Shown here piece by piece: positions 42,558 to 51,242 of a stretch of DNA of 64,000 bases. Within the stretch, counting starts at the first letter, position 1; each line of letters begins with the position of its first letter. The notes below the pieces were generated by a model that made no database searches, was not told the origin of the DNA, and worked only from the letters and a program-made list of their open reading frames with translations. The stretch spans positions 1 to 64,000 of the forward strand of contig CAWUIM010000003.1 in assembly GCA_963922595.1 (NCBI GenBank), in the 5' to 3' direction. The stretch is from JAJFFW01 sp963922595. GTDB taxonomy: Bacteria; Pseudomonadota; Alphaproteobacteria; Caulobacterales; Parvularculaceae. A program made the position numbers and the translations under genes.

Positions 42558-43763
42558 ATGAGTGATCTTGAGACTTTTCGTACTGAGACGCGCGCGTGGC
42601 TCGAAGAAAATTGCCCACAGGAAATGCGCGGTTCAATACAGGGTGAGGACGATATTTGCTGGGGCGGCAAAAAATGGAAATTTAAGTCTGAGGCTCAGAA
42701 AATCTGGTTGGAGCGTATGGCGGCTAAAGGCTGGACCGTTCCTGCGTGGCCGAAGGAATATGGCGGCGGCGGGCTGACGCGTGAAGAAGTCAAAATCCTA
42801 AAAGCGGAGATGAAGGCGATTAAAGCACCGTCGCCGCTTGAAAGTTTCGGTATTTGGATGCTCGGTCCTGCGCTCCTCCAATACGGCACGCATGAGCAAA
42901 AGCTTCACTTTCTGCCGCCGATCGCGCGCGGCGAAATTCGGTGGTGCCAAGGTTACTCAGAGCCCAATGCAGGGTCGGATCTCGCGTCCCTTGCATGCAA
43001 ATGTGAAGATCAGGGCGACGGCTGGCTGATCAACGGCCAAAAAGTCTGGACATCGTACGCCGATCAGGCCGACTGGATTTTCGTTCTTGTACGAACCGAT
43101 CCGTCCGCCAGCAAACATAACGGGATCAGCTTCATCCTTGTGGACATGGATCAACCGGGGGTCACAACGAAGCCGATTAAATTGATTTCCGGGAAATCCC
43201 CTTTCTGTGAGACGTTCTTTGACGATGCGGTCGCGCCGAAAGAGCACGCGCCGGGCGTCTCGGCGATTGTTGGCGAGATGAATCGTGGATGGGATGTCGC
43301 CAAATATCTTCTGACCCATGAACGCGACATGATCGGCGGCGGCGGCGGCGGCCTTCTCGGCGGGCGAAGCGTCGGCGAGATTGCAGCGGCTTCAATCGGC
43401 GTGGATGAGACAGGGCGGCTCGCAGACCCGATTTTGCGCGGCAAGGTTGCTCAGGCGGACATCGACGCGTGGGCGTTCATGCTGACGCTCGAACGCGTGC
43501 GCGATGAGGCCAAGGCCGGACAAGGCGTCGGCGCCAAGTCTTCGATGCTGAAATATTATGGAACCGAATTTAACAAACGGCGCTACGAGCTTGCCATGGA
43601 CGCAGGCGGCTCCGACGAGTTGGAGTGGGAAGGTGAGCGAACCAAGGACGGCAAACTCGCCTCCAATTGGTTGCGCACAAAAGCCAACTCCATTGAAGGG
43701 GGCACGTCGGAGGTGATGCTGAACATCATCTCAAAACGGATCTTGGAACTGCCGGACGCTTAA
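42558..43763 (+). CDS. Acyl-CoA dehydrogenase, first of a pair
   Basis: 401 residues; oxidises acyl-CoA to enoyl-CoA using FAD. It opens LETFRTETRAWLEENCPQEMRG, has the FAD-binding WCQGYSEPNAGSDLASL and VWTSYADQADWIFVLVRT, and ends ANSIEGGTSEVMLNIISKRILELP, where the glutamate sits at the usual catalytic position. Members of this type often act with a second, adjacent dehydrogenase on CoA esters with bulky groups. It is 18 bp after the DUF1272 gene. Confidence 0.92.
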   Translation: MSDLETFRTETRAWLEENCPQEMRGSIQGEDDICWGGKKWKFKSEAQKIWLERMAAKGWTVPAWPKEYGGGGLTREEVKILKAEMKAIKAPSPLESFGIWMLGPALLQYGTHEQKLHFLPPIARGEIRWCQGYSEPNAGSDLASLACKCEDQGDGWLINGQKVWTSYADQADWIFVLVRTDPSASKHNGISFILVDMDQPGVTTKPIKLISGKSPFCETFFDDAVAPKEHAPGVSAIVGEMNRGWDVAKYLLTHERDMIGGGGGGLLGGRSVGEIAAASIGVDETGRLADPILRGKVAQADIDAWAFMLTLERVRDEAKAGQGVGAKSSMLKYYGTEFNKRRYELAMDAGGSDELEWEGERTKDGKLASNWLRTKANSIEGGTSEVMLNIISKRILELPDA

Positions 43764-43823
43764 GCGTCGGTTGCGACCCGCCGCGAGCGCTGAACCTTTC
43801 CGCTCCGACGCGGGACAGCAACT

Positions 43824-43841
43824 AATGAGACGTCTCTCATT
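43824..43841. promoter_or_regulatory. Candidate operator before the second acyl-CoA dehydrogenase
   Basis: AATGAGA-N4-TCTCATT: perfect 7-bp arms in the 139-bp gap between the two dehydrogenase genes, 61 bp before the second start. It suggests a repressor-controlled internal promoter. Confidence 0.45.
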
Positions 43842-43902
43842 TTGAGGCATCTGAAATTATTGCCGACAGCAAATGGGAATTAAAGTGAGGAAAGATCGTT
43901 AA

Positions 43903-45042
43903 ATGCCCTTAGTACTGACAGAAGAACAGGAAATGCTCCGAGAGTCGGCGCGTGGTTTTCTTGACGAAAAGGCCCCGGTTTCCGCACTGCGTAAGCTGCG
44001 TGACGAACGCTCTGATGACGGCTTCGACCGAGGTCTCTGGAAAGAAATGGCCGAGATGGGCTGGGCCGGCATTCTTATCGACGAAGAACATGGCGGCGCC
44101 GACTTCGGTTTTGTGGGCGCCGGGGTCATCGCCGAGGAAATGGGTCGTACTCTGACGGCTTCGCCATTTCATTCAACGTCAATCCTGGCTGCGACGGCGC
44201 TTAAGAAATTTGGGTCCGAGGCGCAGCGCCAGGAAAATCTCCCCGCGATTGCGGCCGGTGAAGCGTTGATGGCGCTCGCCGTCGACGAGGCGTCGAAACA
44301 TGCGCCGGTTAAAACCGACCTGAAAGCGGAAAAATCGGGCAACGGATTTAAGCTTTCCGGTTCCAAGACCTTCGTGGCGGATGGGCATGTGGCCGACAAG
44401 CTGATCGTCGCGGCGCGTTCGGGTGGCTCCGCGGGCGAAATGGACGGCCTCACGCTGTTTCTGATCGATGCAAAAGCCAAAGGCGTTGAAACCGAACGGA
44501 CAATCATGGTCGATTCGCGTAATGCAGCGCGTATCGATTTGAATGGCGTCGAGGCGACCGGTGACGATGTTATTGGCGAAGTCGACGGCGGCTATATGGC
44601 GCTTGAAGGCGTTTTGAGCGCCGGGCGCGCAGGGCTTGCGGCGGAAATGTCAGGCGCGGCGCAGCAGGCGTTCCAGATGACCACGGATTATCTGAAAGAA
44701 CGCAAACAATTCGGCAAGGTCATCGGGACCTTCCAGGCGCTCCAGCACCGTTCGGCGCACTTATATTCCGAACTTGAATTGGTGCGCTCGGTTGTTCTCA
44801 AAGCCCTGCAGGAACTGGACGAAAACTTCGGTATGGCGGGGATCACGTGTTCGCTTGCAAAAGCGAAGGCGGGCGAAGTCGCCAAGCTGGCCAGTCAGGA
44901 AGCGGTGCAAATGCACGGCGGAATCGGCATGACGGACGAATATGACATAGGCTTTTATATGAAACGTATTCGCGTCGCGCAGGAAATGTTCGGTGACGGC
45001 GCGTTCCATGCGGATCGGATCGCTCAGATGCGAGGGTTTTAA
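43903..45042 (+). CDS. Acyl-CoA dehydrogenase, second of a pair
   Basis: 379 residues starting MPLVLTEEQEMLRESARGFL. Family features are LMALAVDEASKH, VADGHVADKLIVAAR, KERKQFGKVIGTFQALQHRSAHLYSELEL and EAVQMHGGIGMTDEYDIGFYMKRIRVAQEMFGDG. The C-terminal region lacks the EGT sequence that carries the catalytic glutamate in medium-chain enzymes, so activity may depend on pairing with the preceding protein. The MaoC gene starts 1 bp after its stop. Confidence 0.92.
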   Translation: MPLVLTEEQEMLRESARGFLDEKAPVSALRKLRDERSDDGFDRGLWKEMAEMGWAGILIDEEHGGADFGFVGAGVIAEEMGRTLTASPFHSTSILAATALKKFGSEAQRQENLPAIAAGEALMALAVDEASKHAPVKTDLKAEKSGNGFKLSGSKTFVADGHVADKLIVAARSGGSAGEMDGLTLFLIDAKAKGVETERTIMVDSRNAARIDLNGVEATGDDVIGEVDGGYMALEGVLSAGRAGLAAEMSGAAQQAFQMTTDYLKERKQFGKVIGTFQALQHRSAHLYSELELVRSVVLKALQELDENFGMAGITCSLAKAKAGEVAKLASQEAVQMHGGIGMTDEYDIGFYMKRIRVAQEMFGDGAFHADRIAQMRGF

Positions 45043-45043
45043 G

Positions 45044-45505
45044 ATGGCCTACACGGGCGTGAAAGCGGATGATGTCGCCGCGATTGTCGGCAAGGAAACC
45101 GGTGTTTCGGAATGGATTTTGATCGACCAAGACCGGATTAATCAGTTTGCTGATGTTACCGAAGATCACCAATTCATTCATGTAAACGAAGAAGCGGCGA
45201 AACAAACGCCGTTCGGCGGAACCATTGCGCACGGGTTTTTAAGTCTCTCGATGCTCTCGAAGCTGGCAGAGGGGTGCGTCATCGTACTCGACGGCGTAAA
45301 AATGGGCGTGAATTACGGGTTTGAGAAAGTCCGGTTCGTAAATCCGGTGCGGGCGGGTAAGCGGATCAGAGGCCATTTCACGCTGATGTCAGCGGAACAG
45401 AAAGTTCCCGGTCAATGGTCGTTTAAGTACGGCGTGAAAGTTGAAATCGAGGGTGAGGAAAAGCCGGCGCTCGTCGCCGAATGGCTTTCCATGCAATTTG
45501 TCTAG
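45044..45505 (+). CDS. MaoC-family enoyl-CoA hydratase
   Basis: A hot-dog-fold protein of 153 residues. The hydratase pair of Asp and His is in FADVTEDHQFIHV, and GGTIAHGFLSL is the conserved glycine-rich helix. It would hydrate the enoyl-CoA made by the dehydrogenases, giving an (R)-3-hydroxyacyl-CoA. The start at 45044 follows GAGG by about 8 bases. The SDR gene starts 11 bp later. Confidence 0.93.
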   Translation: MAYTGVKADDVAAIVGKETGVSEWILIDQDRINQFADVTEDHQFIHVNEEAAKQTPFGGTIAHGFLSLSMLSKLAEGCVIVLDGVKMGVNYGFEKVRFVNPVRAGKRIRGHFTLMSAEQKVPGQWSFKYGVKVEIEGEEKPALVAEWLSMQFV

Positions 45506-45516
45506 GAAGTAATAGC

Positions 45517-46425
45517 ATGTCGGAAATTCGATACGACGGAAAAGTTGCGATTGTCACAGGGTCAGGCGGCGGTCTTGGGCGGTGTCATGCGCTTGCGCTC
45601 GCGGCGCGCGGGGCGAAGGTTGTCATTAACGACCTCGGCGGCGCCGTCGACGGTACTGGCGGTTCGTTATCCGCCGCAGAATCTGTTGTGAAAGAGATTA
45701 CGGACGCTGGCGGCGAGGCGATCGCGAACGGCGCCAACGTCACGAAGGAAGACGAAGTCGCGGGCATGGTGCAATCGGCCATGGACGCCTGGGGTCGCGT
45801 TGATATTCTCGTGAATAACGCCGGTATTCTCCGTGACAAGACCTTCGCCAAAATGGAGATGAACGATTTTCGATCAGTGATTGACGTTCACCTCGTGGGC
45901 ACCGCGATTTGCACTAAAGCTGTCTGGCAAATCATGCGCGACCAGCAATATGGGCGGATCGTTTGCACGTCGTCTCCGTCAGGGTTGCATGGAATTTTCG
46001 GCCAGGCGAATTACGGCGCGGCCAAGGCCGGCATGATCGGCTTCATGAATGCGCTGACGCTTGAAGGCGCGAAATACAACATCAAGACGAACCTTTTGTC
46101 CCCGTCAGCGCGGACCCGCATGACGGAAGATTTGGGTATGCCGCCGCAAGTTCTAGAAATGATCACGCCGGAAGCCGTTACCGCCGCCTTGCTTTTCCTT
46201 GTCAGCGAAGACGCGCCGGGACGCACCATCATTTCCTGTGCAGGCGGCGGCTACGCGTGCGGCCATATTGTGGAGACGGACGGCGTCTTCCTGCCGCCGG
46301 AGCAACAAACGCCTGAAGAAATTGCGGCGCGGTGGGACGAGATTTCGGCGACCGATAATCTTAAGTTTTATGAAAACGCCAATGGGCCGATGATGAACTT
46401 TATGGGCAAGGCGCAAGGTCAGTAG
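45517..46425 (+). CDS. SDR family 3-hydroxyacyl-CoA dehydrogenase-like enzyme
   Basis: 302 residues. The Rossmann motif is VTGSGGGLGR, NNAG is present, and catalysis uses the serine in CTSSPSG with YGAAK. The sequence resembles the (3R)-hydroxyacyl-CoA dehydrogenase domain of peroxisomal multifunctional enzyme type 2 (HSD17B4), which fits the MaoC hydratase before it. The C-terminal 60 residues (HIVETDGVFLPPEQQTPEEI) are beyond a minimal SDR. Confidence 0.92.
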   Translation: MSEIRYDGKVAIVTGSGGGLGRCHALALAARGAKVVINDLGGAVDGTGGSLSAAESVVKEITDAGGEAIANGANVTKEDEVAGMVQSAMDAWGRVDILVNNAGILRDKTFAKMEMNDFRSVIDVHLVGTAICTKAVWQIMRDQQYGRIVCTSSPSGLHGIFGQANYGAAKAGMIGFMNALTLEGAKYNIKTNLLSPSARTRMTEDLGMPPQVLEMITPEAVTAALLFLVSEDAPGRTIISCAGGGYACGHIVETDGVFLPPEQQTPEEIAARWDEISATDNLKFYENANGPMMNFMGKAQGQ

Positions 46426-46430
46426 CGCCT

Positions 46431-46952
46431 GTGTTTCGGCTCGCCATTCTCGTCGCGATCGTGCTCCTATTGGCCGCGTGCGCGACGCGATCGGGGACCC
46501 GCACGCAATTACCGGAGACGCCCGAGCGAACGGCGATACTCGAAACGCTTGACGCTTTTTTTCTGGCGCTCGCTGCGGGCGACGCCGACACGATTGAGCA
46601 GTTGCAGTCGCCGGGTTCAATCACGGTAACCGCAAATCCTGAAACGGATCGTCCCATCCGTTATGGCCGTGGCGCGGACCTTGTCGCTAAAATGCGCGCC
46701 GGCGAAATTCCTCCCGTCGTCGAACCCTATTGGGAGCCGATTGTGCTACAGCGCAAGAGCCTCGCCGTCGTTTGGACGCCCTATCAAGTAAGCGTCGATA
46801 ATCAATTGATCCATTGCGGCGTCGATATATTTAATTTGTCGAACCATGATGGCGCGTGGAAGATAGACGCCGTCAGTTGGACCGCCGAACCATCGTCTTG
46901 TGAAGAATTATGGCCGGAAAACAAGTCCGCCTTTCGTCCCGACTTTCCATAA
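46431..46952 (+). CDS. Lipoprotein with a probable NTF2-like domain
   Basis: 173 residues starting at GTG 46431. The lipobox is LLLAACAT. The mature part starts with a helix (TAILETLDAFFLALAAGDADTI) and continues with strands in the style of SnoaL/NTF2-like folds. Its place between the SDR and thiolase genes, 5 and 12 bp away, suggests co-transcription, but a periplasmic lipoprotein has no obvious part in beta-oxidation. Confidence 0.75.
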   Translation: MFRLAILVAIVLLLAACATRSGTRTQLPETPERTAILETLDAFFLALAAGDADTIEQLQSPGSITVTANPETDRPIRYGRGADLVAKMRAGEIPPVVEPYWEPIVLQRKSLAVVWTPYQVSVDNQLIHCGVDIFNLSNHDGAWKIDAVSWTAEPSSCEELWPENKSAFRPDFP

Positions 46953-46964
46953 AGGAGATACCTC

Positions 46965-48161
46965 ATGAGAGAAGCCGCTATTGTTTCCACTGCCCGCACA
47001 CCCATCGGCAAGGCCTATCGCGGGGCGTTCAACACCACAACGGCGTCGGCGCTCGGCGCCCATGCGATTAAACACGCCGCCGAGCGCGCCAAGGTCGAGT
47101 TCGAAGAAATCGAAGACGTCGTTATGGGTTGCGCCCTGCAGCAAGGGACGGCGTTTCAAAATGTGGCGCGGCAATCCGCGTTACGCGCAGGGTTTCCCAT
47201 TGGCGTATCGGGGCAATCCATTGATCGTCAGTGCGCCTCCGGCATGATGGCGATCGCGACCGCCGCTAAACAAGTCATCATCGATAACATGGATATCGCA
47301 GTCGGCGCAGGCGTAGACTCGATCTCGACAAACCAGACGAGCGACATGTTTGTGCGACCGGACCCGTGGTTATTGCAGAACATGCCAGCGACTTACATGC
47401 AGATGATTGAGACGGCGGAGATTGTCGGAGACCGGTACAATGTTTCGCGCGACGCTCAAGACGCATACGCATTGCAGTCACAACAGCGTACGCACGCGGC
47501 GCAAGAGGCCGGTAAGTTCGATGATGAAATCGTGCCGATGGACTCGGTGATGAGTTTCACGAACAAAGAAACCGGCGAAACGTCCGATGTTGAAATGAAG
47601 CTTGAGAAGGACGAGGGCAATCGGCCGCAAACGACGCTCGAAGGTCTCGCAGGCCTAAAGCCGGTGTTCAAAAACGGACAGGTTGTGAAGGAAGGAAAGT
47701 ACATCACTGCCGGTAATGCGTCTCAGCTCTCCGACGGCGCGTCCGCCGCCGTGGTGATGGAAACAAAAACCGCTGAAAAAAGAGGACTTCAACCACTCGG
47801 TTTTTATCGCGGCATGGCGGTCGCGGGTACGCACCCAGACGAAATGGGCATTGGCCCGGTTTACGCGGTGCCGAAGCTGCTCAAAAAATTCAATCTGAAA
47901 ATGGACGATATCGGCCTTTGGGAATTGAACGAAGCGTTTGCAGTTCAGGTTCTCTATTGTCGCGACAAGCTCGGCATTCCCGATGAGATACTGAACGTCA
48001 ACGGCGGCGCAATTTCGATTGGCCATCCTTACGGGATGTCAGGGGCCCGCATGGTTGGTCATGCGCTTATTGAAGGCAAACGCCGCGGCGCGAAGTATTT
48101 GGTCTGTACCATGTGCGTCGGCGGTGGGATGGGCGCTGCTGGCCTCTTCGAAGTTGCATAG
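46965..48161 (+). CDS. Acetyl-CoA C-acyltransferase (thiolase)
   Basis: 398 residues. The acylated cysteine is C90 in DRQCASGMM; the other active-site blocks are NEAFA, GGAISIGHPYGMSGAR and CVGGGMGA. It would cleave the 3-ketoacyl-CoA produced by the upstream SDR, completing the cycle. AGGAG lies about 8 bases before the start. Confidence 0.95.
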   Translation: MREAAIVSTARTPIGKAYRGAFNTTTASALGAHAIKHAAERAKVEFEEIEDVVMGCALQQGTAFQNVARQSALRAGFPIGVSGQSIDRQCASGMMAIATAAKQVIIDNMDIAVGAGVDSISTNQTSDMFVRPDPWLLQNMPATYMQMIETAEIVGDRYNVSRDAQDAYALQSQQRTHAAQEAGKFDDEIVPMDSVMSFTNKETGETSDVEMKLEKDEGNRPQTTLEGLAGLKPVFKNGQVVKEGKYITAGNASQLSDGASAAVVMETKTAEKRGLQPLGFYRGMAVAGTHPDEMGIGPVYAVPKLLKKFNLKMDDIGLWELNEAFAVQVLYCRDKLGIPDEILNVNGGAISIGHPYGMSGARMVGHALIEGKRRGAKYLVCTMCVGGGMGAAGLFEVA

Positions 48162-48167
48162 CGGCTA

Positions 48168-48836
48168 ATGAAAATTGCATTCGTTCTTTATCCGGACGTA
48201 ACGCAGCTCGATTTTACAGGCCCATTGCAGGTATTGAGCCGTTTGCCGGAGGCGGAAATTCATCTCGTCGCAGGCGCGCTGGAGCCGTTGCCAACCGATT
48301 CAGTGTTATCGCTTAATCCGACGGTTACATTCGATGAATGCCAGCAGGCCGATATTATATGCGTGCCCGGCGGCTTTGGCACGGAACAAGCGATCGCTGA
48401 CAAGGCGCTTATTGGATTTTTGCGCCAGCAAGCGCCCGGCGCGCAATATGTCACGTCGGTCTGTACGGGCGCCTTCATTCTGGGGGCTGCTGGCCTCTTG
48501 GAAGGGAAGAAAGCGACGACGCACTGGGCCTATCATGACGCTTTGTCACTTGTCGGGGCGATACCCACCAGGGGCCGTGTCGTGCGGGACGGGAATATTT
48601 TCACGGGCGGCGGCGTCACGGCGGGGATCGACTTCGCCCTGACGCTCGTCAGTGAGATCGCCGGCCCGGAATGGGCGCAGTCAATCCAGCTTGGAATTGA
48701 ATATGATCCTGGCCCGCCCTACGACGCGGGCGCTCCCGAACGAGCGCCTGAACAAGTCGCTAAACGCCTCAATGCATTTTACGGCGCGCGCATGGCGCAA
48801 TTCACAAGGAGTCTCGAGGCGGTGATGGCGCCTTAA
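48168..48836 (+). CDS. DJ-1/PfpI family protein, isonitrile hydratase-like
   Basis: 222 residues with the nucleophile elbow SVCTGAFILGAAGLL and the following ATTHWAYHD, RVVRDGNIFTGGGVTAGIDFAL, as in Pseudomonas isonitrile hydratase InhA. It is 6 bp from the thiolase gene. Its last 35 bp overlap the 3' end of the opposing adenine deaminase gene. The physiological substrate is uncertain. Confidence 0.88.
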   Translation: MKIAFVLYPDVTQLDFTGPLQVLSRLPEAEIHLVAGALEPLPTDSVLSLNPTVTFDECQQADIICVPGGFGTEQAIADKALIGFLRQQAPGAQYVTSVCTGAFILGAAGLLEGKKATTHWAYHDALSLVGAIPTRGRVVRDGNIFTGGGVTAGIDFALTLVSEIAGPEWAQSIQLGIEYDPGPPYDAGAPERAPEQVAKRLNAFYGARMAQFTRSLEAVMAP

Positions 48837-49839
48837 CAGCCTTTATTGCGGCGAGATGAGCAACGATCTCGCTTTCGCTCAGGAATGACCCGCGGAAGCT
48901 ATTCTCCGCCAGGCAGCGAATATCATCGGCGGTCAACGGTAATGCGTCGATCACCGCTGTAAAATTATCATTCATGTAGCCGCCGAAATAAGATGGGTCG
49001 TCGGAATTCACGGTGGCGTTCAAGTCAAGGTCGAGCATGCGCTTTAACGGGTGTGCGCGCATGTCGTCGACAACGCAAAGCTTCAGATTTGAGAGCGGAC
49101 ACACGGTGAGCGTCATTCCTTCACTCTTCAAACGCTCGATCAGCGCCGCGTCCTCAAGCGAGCGATTGCCGTGATCTAGGCGGTCGATATGCAGGAGATC
49201 GAGCGCTTCACGTACATAGTCAGGCGGACCTTCCTCGCCGGCATGCGCCACAAGCTTCAACCCTTCTGATTTCGCCGCAGCGAACACGCGCGCAAATTTT
49301 GAGGGAGGGTGTCCCACCTCAGATGAATCAAGGCCCACGCCCGCAATTTGGTCAAGCCACGGTTCGGCCTCAGCAAAGGTTGCAAAGGCGTCTTCCTCAC
49401 TGAGATGTCTCAAAAAACACATGATTAGTTTTGTCGTCATGCCAAATTGAGCTTTGGCGAGACCGAACGCCGTTAAGATGCCTTTGATCGCCACATCAAA
49501 CGAAATGCCGCGTTCGGTGTGCCCCTGTGGATCAAAGAAAATCTCCGTATGCCGTACATTGTCCGCACGCGCCCGGTTTAGATACGCCATCGTCAAGTCA
49601 AAGAAATCCTCCTCTGTCTGCAGGACGCTCATTCCTTGATAGTAAATGTCGAGGAAATCCTGCAGGTTCGTGAAGTTATACGCCGCGCGCACCTCTTCGA
49701 CAGAATTGAACGGCAGCTCAATTTTATTGCGCGCCGCGAGCTTGACCATCAATTCCGGTTCAAGACTTCCTTCAATATGGAGATGGAGTTCCGCCTTGGG
49801 CAGCGCGGCGGCGTACGCAGTGAGTTCGGATTTCGTCAT
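48802..49839 (-). CDS. Adenine/adenosine deaminase family protein
   Basis: 345 residues; a zinc amidohydrolase. Metal ligands are in ELHLHIEGS, KLVAHAGEEGPPDY and RLDHG, with NSDDPSYFGG near the end. HAGEEGPP followed by RLDHG favours adenine deaminase of the yeast Aah1/Pseudomonas type over adenosine deaminase. It lies 7 bp after the DUF418 gene, which probably shares its transcript. Confidence 0.9.
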   Translation of the reverse strand: MTKSELTAYAAALPKAELHLHIEGSLEPELMVKLAARNKIELPFNSVEEVRAAYNFTNLQDFLDIYYQGMSVLQTEEDFFDLTMAYLNRARADNVRHTEIFFDPQGHTERGISFDVAIKGILTAFGLAKAQFGMTTKLIMCFLRHLSEEDAFATFAEAEPWLDQIAGVGLDSSEVGHPPSKFARVFAAAKSEGLKLVAHAGEEGPPDYVREALDLLHIDRLDHGNRSLEDAALIERLKSEGMTLTVCPLSNLKLCVVDDMRAHPLKRMLDLDLNATVNSDDPSYFGGYMNDNFTAVIDALPLTADDIRCLAENSFRGSFLSESEIVAHLAAIKAVKAPSPPRDSL

Positions 49840-49846
49840 TTCTGAC

Positions 49847-51073
49847 TTATTTCAGAAAAGGCTGCGCCTTGCCATAGGTGAGCGTGCGCCAGATCCACTC
49901 CGCCGGCCCAAAACGAAAGGCGGCGAGCCAAAGTGGCGACCAGATCAAGAGAACCACCCAAACGCCTGCGACGACGCCGGCGAGTTGCGCCGCGCTCATG
50001 GCGCCGATTTGCGCAAGGCCCGGCGGACCATAAAAAATCCCAACGCCGATAAGCGTCGACAGCAAGTAATTCGACAACGCCATGCGTCCGGCTGCGGCAA
50101 ATGGTACGCGCGCCCAACGCAGAATATCCAAGTTGCAGGCCGCCATCACTAGAGCGGCGTACCCGAACGCCTGAAGAAGGCTCGCCCAGTATAAGGCGGC
50201 CTGACCGGGGAAGGATGCGGTCATCTCGAAGTCCGCGCCTATCGAATGTGTCGCCGCCCAGTAAGATCCGAAGAACCCCAGCACCGTCGCTAAAAGACTA
50301 ACACCGATATAGGCCGGCTGGGTCCAGCGAAGCGTCAGAAATCCGGTTTTGTAGAGCGCCATGCCGATCATCATCAGCCCGATTGTACGCGGGGCGAGAA
50401 AGACGCCCTGGACCATCTGCGCCAGGAAGGATTGCTCAATCGTGGATGGCAAACGATCGAGAAATCCGCTCCGGTATGTTGCAATGATCTCGGCGACTTT
50501 TTCAGGCGGCGGGGCCCACATTTCCGCATTCATTTCGGCGAGCTCCTCTGCCGACATAAATTGCAGGCCCCAATCCTGGAGAAAAAACAGGCCAAAGTTC
50601 AGGGTAATGAGAATTGCGCCTACAAGGAGTAATTTTGATGAGCGCCAAACCCGCGCGCCTGATACCAGTAACCCTGCGAGGGCGTAGGGTGCAAGAATAT
50701 CGCCGAACCAAAGAAAGTAGCAGTGCGCCATTCCAATCAGGAAAAGCCAGAGCATACGGGAGCGGTGCAACCTTTGGCGCGCGCTTGGCGATTCTTCGCC
50801 AAGCATCAGAATAATCCCCGCCCCAAATAAAACTGAGAAAAGCGTGATGAATTTAAATTGAAAAAGACTGGTCGACACCGTCCACCAGAAGGCGGCGTTG
50901 TCGTCAAAAAAACCCGGAACCGCCGTCGGATTTGACAGGGCGAACCATGGCAAGCCGAAGCCGATAATATTGACGGCGAAGATACCGAGGATGGCCACAC
51001 CGCGCAGGACGTCGAGCGACTCGATTCTTTCGTGCGCGGGAGCCGCTGAGAGGTCCCCGGTCCAATTGCTCAT
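49847..51073 (-). CDS. DUF418-family membrane protein
   Basis: 408 residues with about ten membrane segments. The family opening RIESLDVLRGVAILGIFAVNI is clear, and the C-terminal DUF418 region has GRMALSNYLLSTLIGVGIFYG and GPAEWIWRTLTYG. DUF418 proteins are thought to be membrane acyltransferase-like or transport-related; function is not established. Probably in one transcript with adenine deaminase. Confidence 0.88.
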   Translation of the reverse strand: MSNWTGDLSAAPAHERIESLDVLRGVAILGIFAVNIIGFGLPWFALSNPTAVPGFFDDNAAFWWTVSTSLFQFKFITLFSVLFGAGIILMLGEESPSARQRLHRSRMLWLFLIGMAHCYFLWFGDILAPYALAGLLVSGARVWRSSKLLLVGAILITLNFGLFFLQDWGLQFMSAEELAEMNAEMWAPPPEKVAEIIATYRSGFLDRLPSTIEQSFLAQMVQGVFLAPRTIGLMMIGMALYKTGFLTLRWTQPAYIGVSLLATVLGFFGSYWAATHSIGADFEMTASFPGQAALYWASLLQAFGYAALVMAACNLDILRWARVPFAAAGRMALSNYLLSTLIGVGIFYGPPGLAQIGAMSAAQLAGVVAGVWVVLLIWSPLWLAAFRFGPAEWIWRTLTYGKAQPFLK

Positions 51074-51242
51074 TGTTCCGCCAGTCGGGCGCTACGAGGT
51101 GTCGCGATATTATGCATTGTGTTTTCTGAGGCAAATTTTTCGCTAATCAGGCAAACACATGAGTATATCAAGTTGCTGCTGAAACCTGCAGTAATGGTAA
51201 ACCAGTTGCCGCCGTTAAGCCAAGTATTGGACCATTGGGCCA

